NCBI GenBank assembly: GCA_013415795.1
Contig: JAAEEL010000023.1
Coordinates: 1 to 9,889 of the forward strand
Length of the DNA stretch: 9,889 nucleotides
Direction: 5' to 3'
DNA from: Methanocellales archaeon
Lineage (GTDB): Archaea; Halobacteriota; UBA148
The translations under genes and the position numbers were made by a program. Positions 1 through 6,053 of the stretch are shown piece after piece. Numbering within the stretch: the first letter of the stretch is position 1; the number at the start of each line of letters is the position of its first letter. The notes beneath the pieces were generated by a model. It had not been told where the DNA came from. It was given only the letters and a program-made list of their open reading frames with translations, and made no database searches.

Positions 1-181
1 AATGAAAAAATGTCTTGATAAAACTTTTTTGAAATTGCAATTTTCTTTACAAAAATAACCGGCATTGAAAATGTTGTTTTAACCATATGTTTAATATTTT
101 TAGAGATTGTTAATAAAGCATTCCAATTTGATTTTCTATTTAACTCTCTTTCTCGATTTCATTTAACATCGCGATTAAGAG

Positions 182-219
182 AAGTTGAATTTTTGAGGCA
201 ACCCACAAAAATTCAATTT
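182..219. repeat. Strong hairpin, possibly an H-type pseudoknot
   Basis: TTGAATTTTTG (185-195) and CAAAAATTCAA (206-216) are perfect reverse complements. One G:U pair and two A:T pairs extend the stem to 182-195/206-219. The 10-base loop contains ACCC (201-204), complementary to GGGT (220-223) directly after the stem, so a pseudoknot could form in RNA. There is no T-run directly after it on the plus strand, so it is not a classic intrinsic terminator. Function is unknown. Confidence 0.6.
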
Positions 220-250
220 GGGTGAAGTGGTTACGGAGTGGGCGAGACGA

Positions 251-269
251 GCAATTTCTTTGAAATTGC
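251..269. repeat. 8-bp hairpin with a TTT loop
   Basis: GCAATTTC (251-258) is followed by TTT and then GAAATTGC (262-269), a perfect 8-bp inverted repeat. GAAATTGC also occurs at 31-38, so this end of the region shares sequence with its far end. Function is unknown. Confidence 0.5.
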
Positions 270-290
270 GAAGAGTTTTCCCGTTATAAA

Positions 291-305
291 CAAAAAGTTT
301 TAAAT
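291..305 (+). promoter_or_regulatory. Probable TATA-type promoter of the small secreted peptide gene
   Basis: An A-rich BRE-like stretch (CAAAAAG, 291-297) precedes TTTTAAAT (298-305). A transcript start about 26 bases downstream would fall near 328, giving a short leader that still contains the Shine-Dalgarno site AGGAGAT (329-335). This is a spacing and consensus call only. Confidence 0.4.
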
Positions 306-342
306 GTATCAGATCGAATATGTCAGATAGGAGATACCTATA

Positions 343-567
343 ATGAAAAAAATAATTGTAATTGGTTTGATGGCAATTTTTGTAATAAATTTGTTTTGTG
401 GAAGCGTAATGGCTAGTTCGCAATCAGGTCCTGCACCAAATTCAGGTGATTGTATTCCAGATGGCTCAGGAATGGATAACCCATTTCAGAATGGAGATCC
501 TGATGTAGATTGTCCCGGTCCAGCACCAAATTCAGGTGATGGCATTCCAGATGAGTCTGGCTTTTAA
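343..567 (+). CDS. Small secreted acidic peptide with two copies of a GPAPNSGD-IPD motif
   Basis: This is a 74-residue protein of unknown function. Residues 1-24 look like a Sec signal peptide: Lys-Lys at the N-terminus, a hydrophobic core from about 4 to 18, and a plausible signal peptidase I site after Val-Met-Ala24. The mature part of about 50 residues holds two copies of a 15-residue unit, G29-G43 and G59-G73, both reading GPAPNSGD-x-IPD. It is rich in Gly, Asp, Pro and Asn. It has two cysteines in the mature part (C37, C57) that could pair. The Asp-rich DPDVDC and DGIPD segments recall calcium-binding thrombospondin-3-like loops, but this is only a resemblance. The ATG is supported by AGGAGAT at 329-335. 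The gene is monocistronic: a T-rich tract follows it and the next gene is convergent. I recall similar tiny proteins in methanogen-related archaea but cannot name a family. Confidence 0.75.
   Translation: MKKIIVIGLMAIFVINLFCGSVMASSQSGPAPNSGDCIPDGSGMDNPFQNGDPDVDCPGPAPNSGDGIPDESGF
427..561 (+). repeat. Two 45-bp direct repeats encoding the peptide motif
   Basis: The copies span 427-471 and 517-561, start 90 bases apart and are in frame. They differ at only a few positions, several of them silent. The spacing suggests a 30-residue unit of which the second copy is cut short by the stop codon. Confidence 0.8.
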
Positions 568-583
568 AATTTAATTTATTTAC

Positions 584-604
584 TTTTTCTTTTTTCTTTT
601 TTTT
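584..604 (+). terminator. T-rich terminator after the secreted peptide gene
   Basis: The tract T5-C-T6-C-T8 begins about 16 bases after the TAA at 565-567. Archaeal transcription commonly ends in such T-runs without a hairpin. The next gene is convergent, so a stop here makes sense. Confidence 0.6.
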
Positions 605-679
605 CATAAGGTCAAATATTTCTAACGAAAAAAGAGGATATACGCTTACATTACAATCAAATATTAAGTAATCGCATCC

Positions 680-684
680 AAAAA
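680..684 (-). terminator. Possible T-run terminator of the MBL-fold hydrolase gene
   Basis: A5 on the plus strand gives T5 on the minus strand about 20 bases beyond the stop codon at 704-706. A second such run (A6, 628-633) lies further on. Both are weak, so either or both may act. Confidence 0.3.
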
Positions 685-703
685 TATTCGCAGTATAACT
701 CCC

Positions 704-1336
704 CTACAAAACCTGCTCCGCAAATCTGAGCGAATCCCTGATCTGGGCATTGACATCTTTACTGGTTACATCACCATGCCCAGAGTACATTATGTCGACA
801 TCCAGTGTGGTCAACAGCTTTATCGATTTTATCAATTGATTTGGATCTCCTCCCTTTAGGTCAGTTCGTCCAACACTGCCGTTTGGGAAAACCGTGTCGC
901 CTGAAAACAACTGCTTTGAGGCGTACAGGCAGATGCTTCCCGGAGTGTGTCCGGGTGTATGAACGACCTTTAACTCTAAATCACCCAAATCTAACATCTC
1001 CCCACCCTGCAATATCACATCAGGCTTGATGGCTGGCGATCTCACGCCAAAAAGGTTTGAAACCGTTGCATGATCATCGCCCAGCGATTCAGCATCATTT
1101 TTATGAATGGCTATTCTGGCACCCGTTTTTTCTGCCAGTTCTGGGGCGCCTGATGTGTGGTCATAGTGACAGTGGGTTAAAACGATATATTCAAGAGCAT
1201 TTGGTACAATTATTTTCTCTATGGATTGTAGTGCCAAATCGCAATTCATTCCAACATCCACCATTATCGGTCGTTTTGTGGCAATGAGGTATGCATTAGC
1301 GTTGTAGGAAGCGGCGATCTTATACACTTGGACCAT
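704..1336 (-). CDS. MBL-fold metallohydrolase, glyoxalase II-like
   Basis: This is a 210-residue soluble metal-dependent hydrolase of the metallo-beta-lactamase fold, close in layout to small glyoxalase II-like proteins. The metal-binding set is complete: H55-x-H57-x-D59-H60 in the THCHYDH motif, H130 in TPGHTPGS, D147 in SGDT and H187 in SGHG. A binuclear zinc or iron centre is therefore expected. The substrate cannot be read from sequence; S-lactoylglutathione-type thioesters, other thioesters and lactones are possibilities. I chose the ATG at 1336 because the protein there starts with the usual beta strand (MVQVYKIAASYNANAYLI); an upstream ATG at 1402 would add a non-homologous-looking tail and overlap thiC. 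The gene is divergent from thiC, and its start codon sits in the probable thiC TATA box, so the two may interfere. An upstream GTGAG 12 bases before the ATG is a weak ribosome binding site. Confidence 0.88.
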   Translation of the reverse strand: MVQVYKIAASYNANAYLIATKRPIMVDVGMNCDLALQSIEKIIVPNALEYIVLTHCHYDHTSGAPELAEKTGARIAIHKNDAESLGDDHATVSNLFGVRSPAIKPDVILQGGEMLDLGDLELKVVHTPGHTPGSICLYASKQLFSGDTVFPNGSVGRTDLKGGDPNQLIKSIKLLTTLDVDIMYSGHGDVTSKDVNAQIRDSLRFAEQVL

Positions 1337-1344
1337 TAATATAT
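1336..1344 (+). promoter_or_regulatory. Probable thiC TATA box overlapping the divergent hydrolase start
   Basis: TTAATATAT lies about 30 bases before the TTG start of thiC. A start site about 26 bases downstream of its centre would fall near 1366-1368, making the thiC mRNA leaderless or nearly so. The start codon of the divergent hydrolase (minus strand, 1336-1334) touches the same element. I see no TPP riboswitch between here and thiC. Confidence 0.45.
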
Positions 1345-1371
1345 GTTTCTCACAAGATGGCACATTAAACT

Positions 1372-2637
1372 TTGGGGGGTTCCATAATAATAGAAGCAGC
1401 AAGAAAAGGGCAAATTACTCCAGAGATGGAGTACGTTGCAAAAGTAGAACAAATCGATCCACAGAGAATCAGAAACTTGGTTGCATCTGGCAGGGTCGTC
1501 ATCCCAAAGAACGCATCCAGAGACACGATACCCGTTGGTATCGGTGAATCCATGAGCGTCAAAATCAACGCAAACGTCGGCACCTCAAAAGATTTTATAG
1601 ATGTGGAAGAAGAGTTGAAAAAAGCGTTGATTGCAGTTCAATACGGAGCGGACACGATCATGGACCTTTCGACTGGGGGAGACCTTGATGAGATTCGAAG
1701 GAATATCCTTGATTCCATAAAAGTGCCAGTAGGATCCGTCCCAATATATCAGGCAGCTCAGGACTCGATAGCTGACATGACATCTGATGACATGTTTAAA
1801 GCGGTTCGAAAACATGCAGAGGATGGTATCGACTTTGTAACGATCCATGCAGGTGTTACACTGGATGCACTTGAACAAATGAAGAAGAGTGACAGAATCT
1901 TGAACGTAGTTAGTAGGGGGGGTGCCTTTACGATTGCATGGATGATACACAATGAAAAGGAGAATCCTTTCTATGAGGAGTATGATTACCTGTTAGAGAT
2001 TGCGCACGAATACGATCTTACTATCAGTTTAGGAGATGGCATGCGACCAGGATGCATAGCAGATGCATCAGATCAACCAGAGTTCATGGAATTTATAACT
2101 CTTGGTGAACTGGCGCGCGAAGCCAGAAGCAAAGATGTACAAACGCTGGTTGAAGGACCGGGACACGTCCCACTAGATGATATCGGTCTAAGCGTAAGAA
2201 TGATGAAACGCCTTTCAGACGGTGCACCGCTGTATTTGCTCGGCCCTCTGGTGACAGATATAGCACCCGGCTACGATCACATAACCGGTGCCATAGGGGG
2301 CTCAGTAGCTGGAATGCATGGAGCGGATTTCCTGTGCATGACCTCTCCATCAGAGCATTTATGTCTTCCCACAGTAGAAGACATCAAGGAAGGCACCATC
2401 GTAACAAAAATTGCAGCGCATATCGCAGATATAGTCAAGATAAAGGACAGGGCCAAAAAAATGGACGATCAAATGGCAATCGCCAGAAAAAATCTCGACT
2501 GGGAGAGACAATTCGAACTCTCCATCGATCCAGAAATAGCGAGAAGCATCAAGAACTCCCGTCAATCTAAAAGCGACGCATGCTCCATGTGTGGTGACCT
2601 TTGCGCAATTAAGATTATACAAGATGCACTTAGGTGA
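1372..2637 (+). CDS. thiC: Phosphomethylpyrimidine synthase ThiC
   Basis: ThiC is a radical-SAM enzyme that converts 5-aminoimidazole ribotide to hydroxymethylpyrimidine phosphate, the pyrimidine half of thiamin. The 421-residue protein is the short form without the long bacterial N-terminal extension. Family hallmarks are present: ARKGQITPEM near the N-terminus, MDLSTGGDL, EGPGHVPL (H265), LGPLVTDIAPGYDHI, and SPSEHLCLP (H329). H265 and H329 match the position and spacing I recall for the active-site metal ligands. The C-terminal cluster motif is C404-x2-C407-x3-C411, one residue shorter than the CX2CX4C of the well-studied bacterial enzymes. The only usable start is TTG at 1372: an in-frame ATG at 1357 is followed by TAA, and no ATG or GTG lies near the conserved N-terminus. 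No Shine-Dalgarno site is visible, fitting a leaderless mRNA. It is followed after 5 bases by a class V aminotransferase. Confidence 0.95.
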   Translation: MGGSIIIEAARKGQITPEMEYVAKVEQIDPQRIRNLVASGRVVIPKNASRDTIPVGIGESMSVKINANVGTSKDFIDVEEELKKALIAVQYGADTIMDLSTGGDLDEIRRNILDSIKVPVGSVPIYQAAQDSIADMTSDDMFKAVRKHAEDGIDFVTIHAGVTLDALEQMKKSDRILNVVSRGGAFTIAWMIHNEKENPFYEEYDYLLEIAHEYDLTISLGDGMRPGCIADASDQPEFMEFITLGELAREARSKDVQTLVEGPGHVPLDDIGLSVRMMKRLSDGAPLYLLGPLVTDIAPGYDHITGAIGGSVAGMHGADFLCMTSPSEHLCLPTVEDIKEGTIVTKIAAHIADIVKIKDRAKKMDDQMAIARKNLDWERQFELSIDPEIARSIKNSRQSKSDACSMCGDLCAIKIIQDALR

Positions 2638-2638
2638 T
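2633..2638 (+). promoter_or_regulatory. Shine-Dalgarno site that sets the aminotransferase start
   Basis: GGTGAT overlaps the thiC stop codon and lies 4 bases before ATG 2643. It favours ATG 2643 over the in-frame GTG at 2634, which would itself lie in this site. The overlap implies translational coupling with thiC. Confidence 0.65.
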
Positions 2639-2642
2639 AAAT

Positions 2643-3791
2643 ATGAATCCACTATTGATGATACCCGGACCCGTGACTCTACACCAAAGGGTGCTGAGCG
2701 CGATGGCAAAACCCATGATCAATCACAGGAGCAAGGAATTTGCCGAGATATATGATGAATGCGTTTCCATTCTAAAAGACGTTTTTCGTACTAAAAACGA
2801 TGTCTTCATACTCAGCGGTTCTGGAACAGCTGGAATGGAGGCGGCTGTCAGCAATGTCGTTGATGGTAACGACGTCCTTACAATTGTCAACGGCAAATTT
2901 GGTGAAAGATTTAAAGAGATAGCTGATTTGTACGGAAACACAATACCAGTAGAATATCGGTGGGGAAACTCAATAGAACTTGAGGATGTCGAAGTGGCGT
3001 TGGAGAGCGGGACAAAAGTGGTAACAATGGTTCATAATGAGACATCGACAGGTATATTGAATCCTGCTAAGGAAGTTGCTGCTCTGGCTAGGAAGTACGA
3101 TGCTTTATTCGTAATGGATGGTATCACTTCAATTGGCGGAATGGATGTACCGATAGACAAGTGGGGAGTTGACATCGCCATCGCTGGATCACAGAAATGC
3201 ATGGCTGCACCACCGGGACTGGTTGCCGTCTCTGTCAGCGAGAGGGCATGGGAGCACATTAAAGATGCGAGAGCACCATACTATCTTGACCTGAAAGAAT
3301 ATAAAAAATATGCAAACAAAGAGGTTACCCAGACGCCGTATACGCCTGCAATACCCCTGTTCTTCGCTTTACATGAGGCACTACGCATGTTGAGAGAAGA
3401 AGGCATCCAGGAGATCATAAATCGCCATAGAAGGTATGCAGAAGCAGTTCGAAATGCTATAAGGTCGATGAGACTTGAACTATTTCCATGCCTGAATGAC
3501 ATAAGTGAGTATTCTAATACAGTCACAGCCGTAAATATGCCCGAGGGAATTACTGATAAGCAACTACGCGATGGTGTGAAGGGGAAAGGAGTAATTATCG
3601 CGGGTGGTCAAGGATATTTGGCAGGGAAGATATTCCGAATAGGGAATATGGGCGCCATATCTGAAAAAGAGATTTTGATTACCATAAGGGTGTTAGAGTC
3701 TGTCTTGGCTGAGCATGGACTGGAAACAAAAGGCATGGGTGCAACTGCTGCGGAACAGATACTGAAATCATGGAGCTACCTTCATCCATAA
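2643..3791 (+). CDS. Class V PLP aminotransferase, alanine-glyoxylate / serine-pyruvate type
   Basis: This is a 382-residue PLP-dependent aminotransferase of fold type I, class V. The N-terminal LLMIPGPV signature is present. The cofactor aspartate is D159 in VMDGITSIGG, and the Schiff-base lysine is K185 in GSQKCMAAPPGL. The GSGTAGMEAA segment forms the phosphate-binding start of the large domain. Bacterial and eukaryotic relatives act on alanine, glyoxylate, serine or aspartate. A Methanocaldococcus relative has been described as a broad-specificity enzyme that can make phosphoserine, so a role in serine or aspartate metabolism is possible, but substrate cannot be assigned. The start is set by GGTGAT 4 bases upstream. 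The gene sits in an apparent operon with thiC. After the stop, another frame encodes a stretch resembling the enzyme's own C-terminal helix. Confidence 0.92.
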   Translation: MNPLLMIPGPVTLHQRVLSAMAKPMINHRSKEFAEIYDECVSILKDVFRTKNDVFILSGSGTAGMEAAVSNVVDGNDVLTIVNGKFGERFKEIADLYGNTIPVEYRWGNSIELEDVEVALESGTKVVTMVHNETSTGILNPAKEVAALARKYDALFVMDGITSIGGMDVPIDKWGVDIAIAGSQKCMAAPPGLVAVSVSERAWEHIKDARAPYYLDLKEYKKYANKEVTQTPYTPAIPLFFALHEALRMLREEGIQEIINRHRRYAEAVRNAIRSMRLELFPCLNDISEYSNTVTAVNMPEGITDKQLRDGVKGKGVIIAGGQGYLAGKIFRIGNMGAISEKEILITIRVLESVLAEHGLETKGMGATAAEQILKSWSYLHP

Positions 3792-3811
3792 TAACCGCAG
3801 ACCGTGAATAT

Positions 3812-3844
3812 ATAGCTTCAGCGGAAAAAGTACTAAAAGACTGG
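3812..3844 (+). pseudogene. Out-of-frame copy-like remnant of the aminotransferase C-terminus
   Basis: In the frame of 3770-3850, the stretch encodes IASAEKVLKDW. The aminotransferase itself encodes ATAAEQILKSW at 3741-3773. The two share Ala, Glu, Leu, Lys and Trp at matching positions with conservative changes between, while the DNA is only moderately similar. It may be the remnant of a duplicated C-terminus or of an older, longer reading frame. It could also be chance. Confidence 0.25.
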
Positions 3845-3883
3845 CAATGAACCAGCACCCCATCTCATTTTTGGAAAGAAACT

Positions 3884-3897
3884 CTTAAATGATATAA
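3884..3897 (+). promoter_or_regulatory. Probable promoter of the riboflavin gene cluster
   Basis: CTTAAATGATATAA contains overlapping TATA-like elements about 30-40 bases before the ribC ATG and follows an A-rich GGAAAGAAA. A start site near 3914-3920 would leave a very short leader holding the GGGTGA site. No FMN riboswitch fits in the 135-base gap. A protein operator cannot be ruled out. Confidence 0.4.
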
Positions 3898-3916
3898 GCG
3901 AGAATCACAATCCTTT

Positions 3917-3922
3917 GGGTGA
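3917..3922 (+). promoter_or_regulatory. Shine-Dalgarno site that sets the ribC start
   Basis: GGGTGA lies 4 bases before ATG 3927. An in-frame TTG at 3915 would begin inside the site itself and is unlikely. Confidence 0.7.
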
Positions 3923-3926
3923 AGCT

Positions 3927-4388
3927 ATGAAGGTGGGTATTGCTGATACGACGTTTGCCAGAGTTAACATGGGCGCCATTGCTATAGAGGAACTTAAAAG
4001 AAACGCATCCCTACGCACAGAAAGATATACGGTACCGGGAATCAAGGACCTCCCAGTAGCAGCAAAAAAACTTATCGAAGAGCAGGGGTGTGACATCGTA
4101 ATGGCGCTGGGTATGGTTGGTCGAACGCCAACAGATAAAACATGTGCCCATGAAGCTTCTCTTGGATTGATGTCTGTTCAACTAATGACCAACACACACA
4201 CCATTGAGGTTTTCATCCATGAAGATGAAGCAGAAAACGATAAGATGCTAGCAGAATTGGTGGACAAGCGCACCAGAGAGCACGCCTTGAACGTCATCAA
4301 GCTGCTCCTCGAACCAAAACTGCTCGTAAAGATGGCAGGAATGGGCGAAAGACAAGGTGGCCCGGATGTAGGGCCGCTGAGGTTATGA
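3927..4388 (+). CDS. ribC: Archaeal-type riboflavin synthase
   Basis: This enzyme dismutates two molecules of 6,7-dimethyl-8-ribityllumazine to riboflavin and a pyrimidinedione, the last step of riboflavin synthesis. The 153-residue protein is of the archaeal type, which is unrelated to bacterial riboflavin synthase but homologous to lumazine synthase. Family signatures are MKVGIADTTFARVNMG at the N-terminus, YTVPGIKDLPVAAKKL (34-49), CDIVMALGMVGRTPTDK (55-71), CAHEASLGLM (73-82) and a C-terminal GERQGGPDVGPLRL. The length matches the Methanocaldococcus enzyme (about 156 residues as I recall). The start is set by GGGTGA. It is followed 10 bases on by its paralogue and upstream pathway enzyme ribH, so both last steps are made from one mRNA. 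Confidence 0.95.
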   Translation: MKVGIADTTFARVNMGAIAIEELKRNASLRTERYTVPGIKDLPVAAKKLIEEQGCDIVMALGMVGRTPTDKTCAHEASLGLMSVQLMTNTHTIEVFIHEDEAENDKMLAELVDKRTREHALNVIKLLLEPKLLVKMAGMGERQGGPDVGPLRL

Positions 4389-4398
4389 AGGTGAAGAA

Positions 4399-4812
4399 AT
4401 GGAAAAAATTAGACTTGGGTTTGTGGTATCAGAATTCAACAGAGACATCACGCAACAAATGGAATTGCTAGGAAGAGAACATGCCGAATTTCTTGGGGCA
4501 TCCGTGGAAAATACAATGTATGTGCCTGGCGTTTATGACATGCCTTTAGCTGTCAAGAAATTGGCTAAGAATGATAGCATAGAAGCAATAATCACCCTGG
4601 GAAGTGTAATCGAAGGTGCCACAGAGCATGATGAGATCATCATGCAGCATGCGGTCCGAAAAATCTTGGATATGTCGTTGGACTTTGATAAGCCAGTTGC
4701 ACTGGGTATTTCTGGTCCTGGAATGACAAGATTGGAAGCACATGAACGCGTTGACTATGCAAAGAGAGCAGTTGAATCAGCAGTGAAAATGGTTAAACGA
4801 ATGCGTGAATGA
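4399..4812 (+). CDS. ribH: 6,7-dimethyl-8-ribityllumazine synthase
   Basis: RibH condenses 5-amino-6-ribitylaminouracil with 3,4-dihydroxy-2-butanone 4-phosphate to give the lumazine that RibC uses. The 137-residue archaeal-length protein has the expected active-site features: F13-N14 after the first strand, VPGVYDMPLAVKKL (42-55), LGSVIEGATEH with the catalytic-type H77, and GISGPGMT near the C-terminus. Members of this family assemble as pentamers or 60-subunit capsids. Line-up with RibC next door is obvious (VPG-x-x-D-x-P-x-A-x-KKL in both), which shows the shared ancestry. A GGTGA at 4390-4394, 4 bases before the ATG, supports the start. Its TGA overlaps the ATG of the following aminotransferase by one base. 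Confidence 0.95.
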   Translation: MEKIRLGFVVSEFNRDITQQMELLGREHAEFLGASVENTMYVPGVYDMPLAVKKLAKNDSIEAIITLGSVIEGATEHDEIIMQHAVRKILDMSLDFDKPVALGISGPGMTRLEAHERVDYAKRAVESAVKMVKRMRE

Positions 4813-5942
4813 TGTCAAAAAGGCTGGATGGGATTGAAGAGTCCGCAACATTCAGGGTTGCCGATCTTGCAAACAAACTGAAAAGAACTGGAAAAGACGT
4901 CATCAGCTTTAGTCTCGGCGAGCCTGACTTCGATACACCTTTACACATTAGGGAATCAGCGAAAAAGGCATTGGATGAGGGAAAAACGCACTACACACCC
5001 TCTGCAGGAATATCAGAACTGAGAGAGAGCATAGCCAACAAGTTCAAAGAAAACGGCTTGGAGGTAAATCCAAATGAAATTATAGTTACACCGGGTGCAA
5101 AACAAACCATATTTGAGGCCATTCAAGCTGTACTCAACGAAGGTGAAGAAGCAATCTTGTTTGAACCTGCATGGGTCTCATACGGTCCGTGCATAAAACT
5201 TGCAGGAGCAACACCAGTGGGAGTTCCTGTTAGGGATGAGGATTTTAAGCCATACGATTTAGTAGAGTGGATCACAAAAAAGACCAAAATGATCATCGTG
5301 AACACTCCTTGCAATCCTACTGGAGCTGTCTTTGATCGTAGCAATCTCAAAATGATCGCTGATATTGCAATTGATCATGAGTTACTTGTACTATCTGATG
5401 AGATTTATGAAAAAATTCTCTACAATGGAGAACATCTTAGTATAGGCCAGTTTGATGGTATGCAGGATAGAACGATCACCATCAACGGATTTTCCAAAAC
5501 ATATGCAATGACTGGCTGGAGATTAGGCTATGCCACTGCCCCGAAGAAAATTATAGACTCAATGCTCAAACTACAACAACATTCAACTAGCTGTGCCACT
5601 TCTTTCGCTCAATACGGCGGTATAGCGGCACTAGACGGACCACAAGAGTGTGTTACGGATATGGTAAAAGAGTTCAAAGCACGTAGAGATCTTATTGTAG
5701 ATGGACTCTTATCCTTGGGCATCAAATGCAATAAACCTGATGGCACATTCTATGTGTTTCCAAACGTCAGCCAGTTTGGAACTGGTGCTGATGTAGCAGA
5801 GCGTTTGCTGAGGGATGCATATGTTGCAGTAACACCAGGCATCGCATTTGGCCCCCCCGGGAAAGACTATATCAGAATTTCATATGCCATTTCTCAAGCT
5901 CGCATTTCAGAGGGTTTGGATAGGATTCAGAAGGTCTTATAA
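4812..5942 (+). CDS. Class I PLP aminotransferase, aspartate aminotransferase-like
   Basis: This 376-residue PLP enzyme of fold type I, class I/II, is closest to the prokaryotic aspartate aminotransferase subgroup. Visible residues are SLGEPDFDTP near the N-terminus, PAWVSY (the tryptophan that stacks on the cofactor), N168 in CNPTGA, D196 and Y199 in SDEIYEK, the Schiff-base lysine K229 in FSKTYAMTGWRLGY, and the substrate-carboxylate arginine R355 in YIRISYA. All catalytic positions are intact. Substrate could be aspartate, alanine or an aromatic amino acid. ATG 4812 is preferred over ATG 4809, because GTGA at 4805-4808 then has 3 spacer bases instead of none. The TGATG overlap with ribH argues for translational coupling, although no metabolic link with riboflavin is obvious. 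Non-coding DNA of about 220 bases follows. Confidence 0.93.
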   Translation: MSKRLDGIEESATFRVADLANKLKRTGKDVISFSLGEPDFDTPLHIRESAKKALDEGKTHYTPSAGISELRESIANKFKENGLEVNPNEIIVTPGAKQTIFEAIQAVLNEGEEAILFEPAWVSYGPCIKLAGATPVGVPVRDEDFKPYDLVEWITKKTKMIIVNTPCNPTGAVFDRSNLKMIADIAIDHELLVLSDEIYEKILYNGEHLSIGQFDGMQDRTITINGFSKTYAMTGWRLGYATAPKKIIDSMLKLQQHSTSCATSFAQYGGIAALDGPQECVTDMVKEFKARRDLIVDGLLSLGIKCNKPDGTFYVFPNVSQFGTGADVAERLLRDAYVAVTPGIAFGPPGKDYIRISYAISQARISEGLDRIQKVL

Positions 5943-5996
5943 CTGCTTAGAAAAGTCAAATCCAAAAAAATCGATGATCTGAAAGTAAGAAAAGTT

Positions 5997-6010
5997 TAGA
6001 TTTAAATCTA
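5997..6010. repeat. 14-bp perfect palindrome TAGATTTAAATCTA
   Basis: TAGATTTAAATCTA is its own reverse complement. It lies between the aminotransferase stop and the permease and just before a candidate promoter at 6021-6029. A dimeric repressor site is possible, but AT-rich DNA makes such palindromes fairly likely by chance. Confidence 0.4.
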
Positions 6011-6020
6011 GTAAAGGGTC

Positions 6021-6029
6021 CTTTATAAC
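6021..6029 (+). promoter_or_regulatory. Candidate TATA box upstream of the permease
   Basis: CTTTATAAC is preceded by AAAGGGTC, a BRE-like context. It would start transcription near 6052, at the ATG of the short ORF at 6054. A further candidate, CTTATATC (6101-6108), lies closer to the permease. Confidence 0.35.
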
Positions 6030-6053
6030 AATAAAATATAAACAGTTAAAAAA

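Larger units (their letters stand above)
1..342. other. AT-rich non-coding region upstream of the small secreted peptide gene
   Basis: I see no credible gene on either strand here. The stretch holds a strong hairpin (182-219), a second short hairpin (251-269), a split inverted repeat joining 19-38 with 251-302, and near its right end a probable promoter (291-305) and ribosome binding site (329-335) for the peptide gene that starts at 343. Because the likely promoter lies downstream of both hairpins, they would belong to a separate transcript, to an upstream transcript's 3' end, or act as DNA, unless an earlier start site is used. Confidence 0.6.

Noticed and set aside
1337..1371. TPP riboswitch upstream of thiC
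   Set aside because: There are only 35 bases between the divergent start codon and the thiC start, too few for the element, and no THI-box sequences are visible.
1337..1402. N-terminal extension of the MBL-fold hydrolase to ATG 1402
   Set aside because: The added 22 residues (MLLLLLWNPPK...) lie before the first beta strand of the fold, would overlap thiC, and read through the divergent promoter region.
3792..3926. FMN riboswitch upstream of ribC
   Set aside because: The gap lacks the conserved RFN-element sequences, and most of it precedes the likely promoter.
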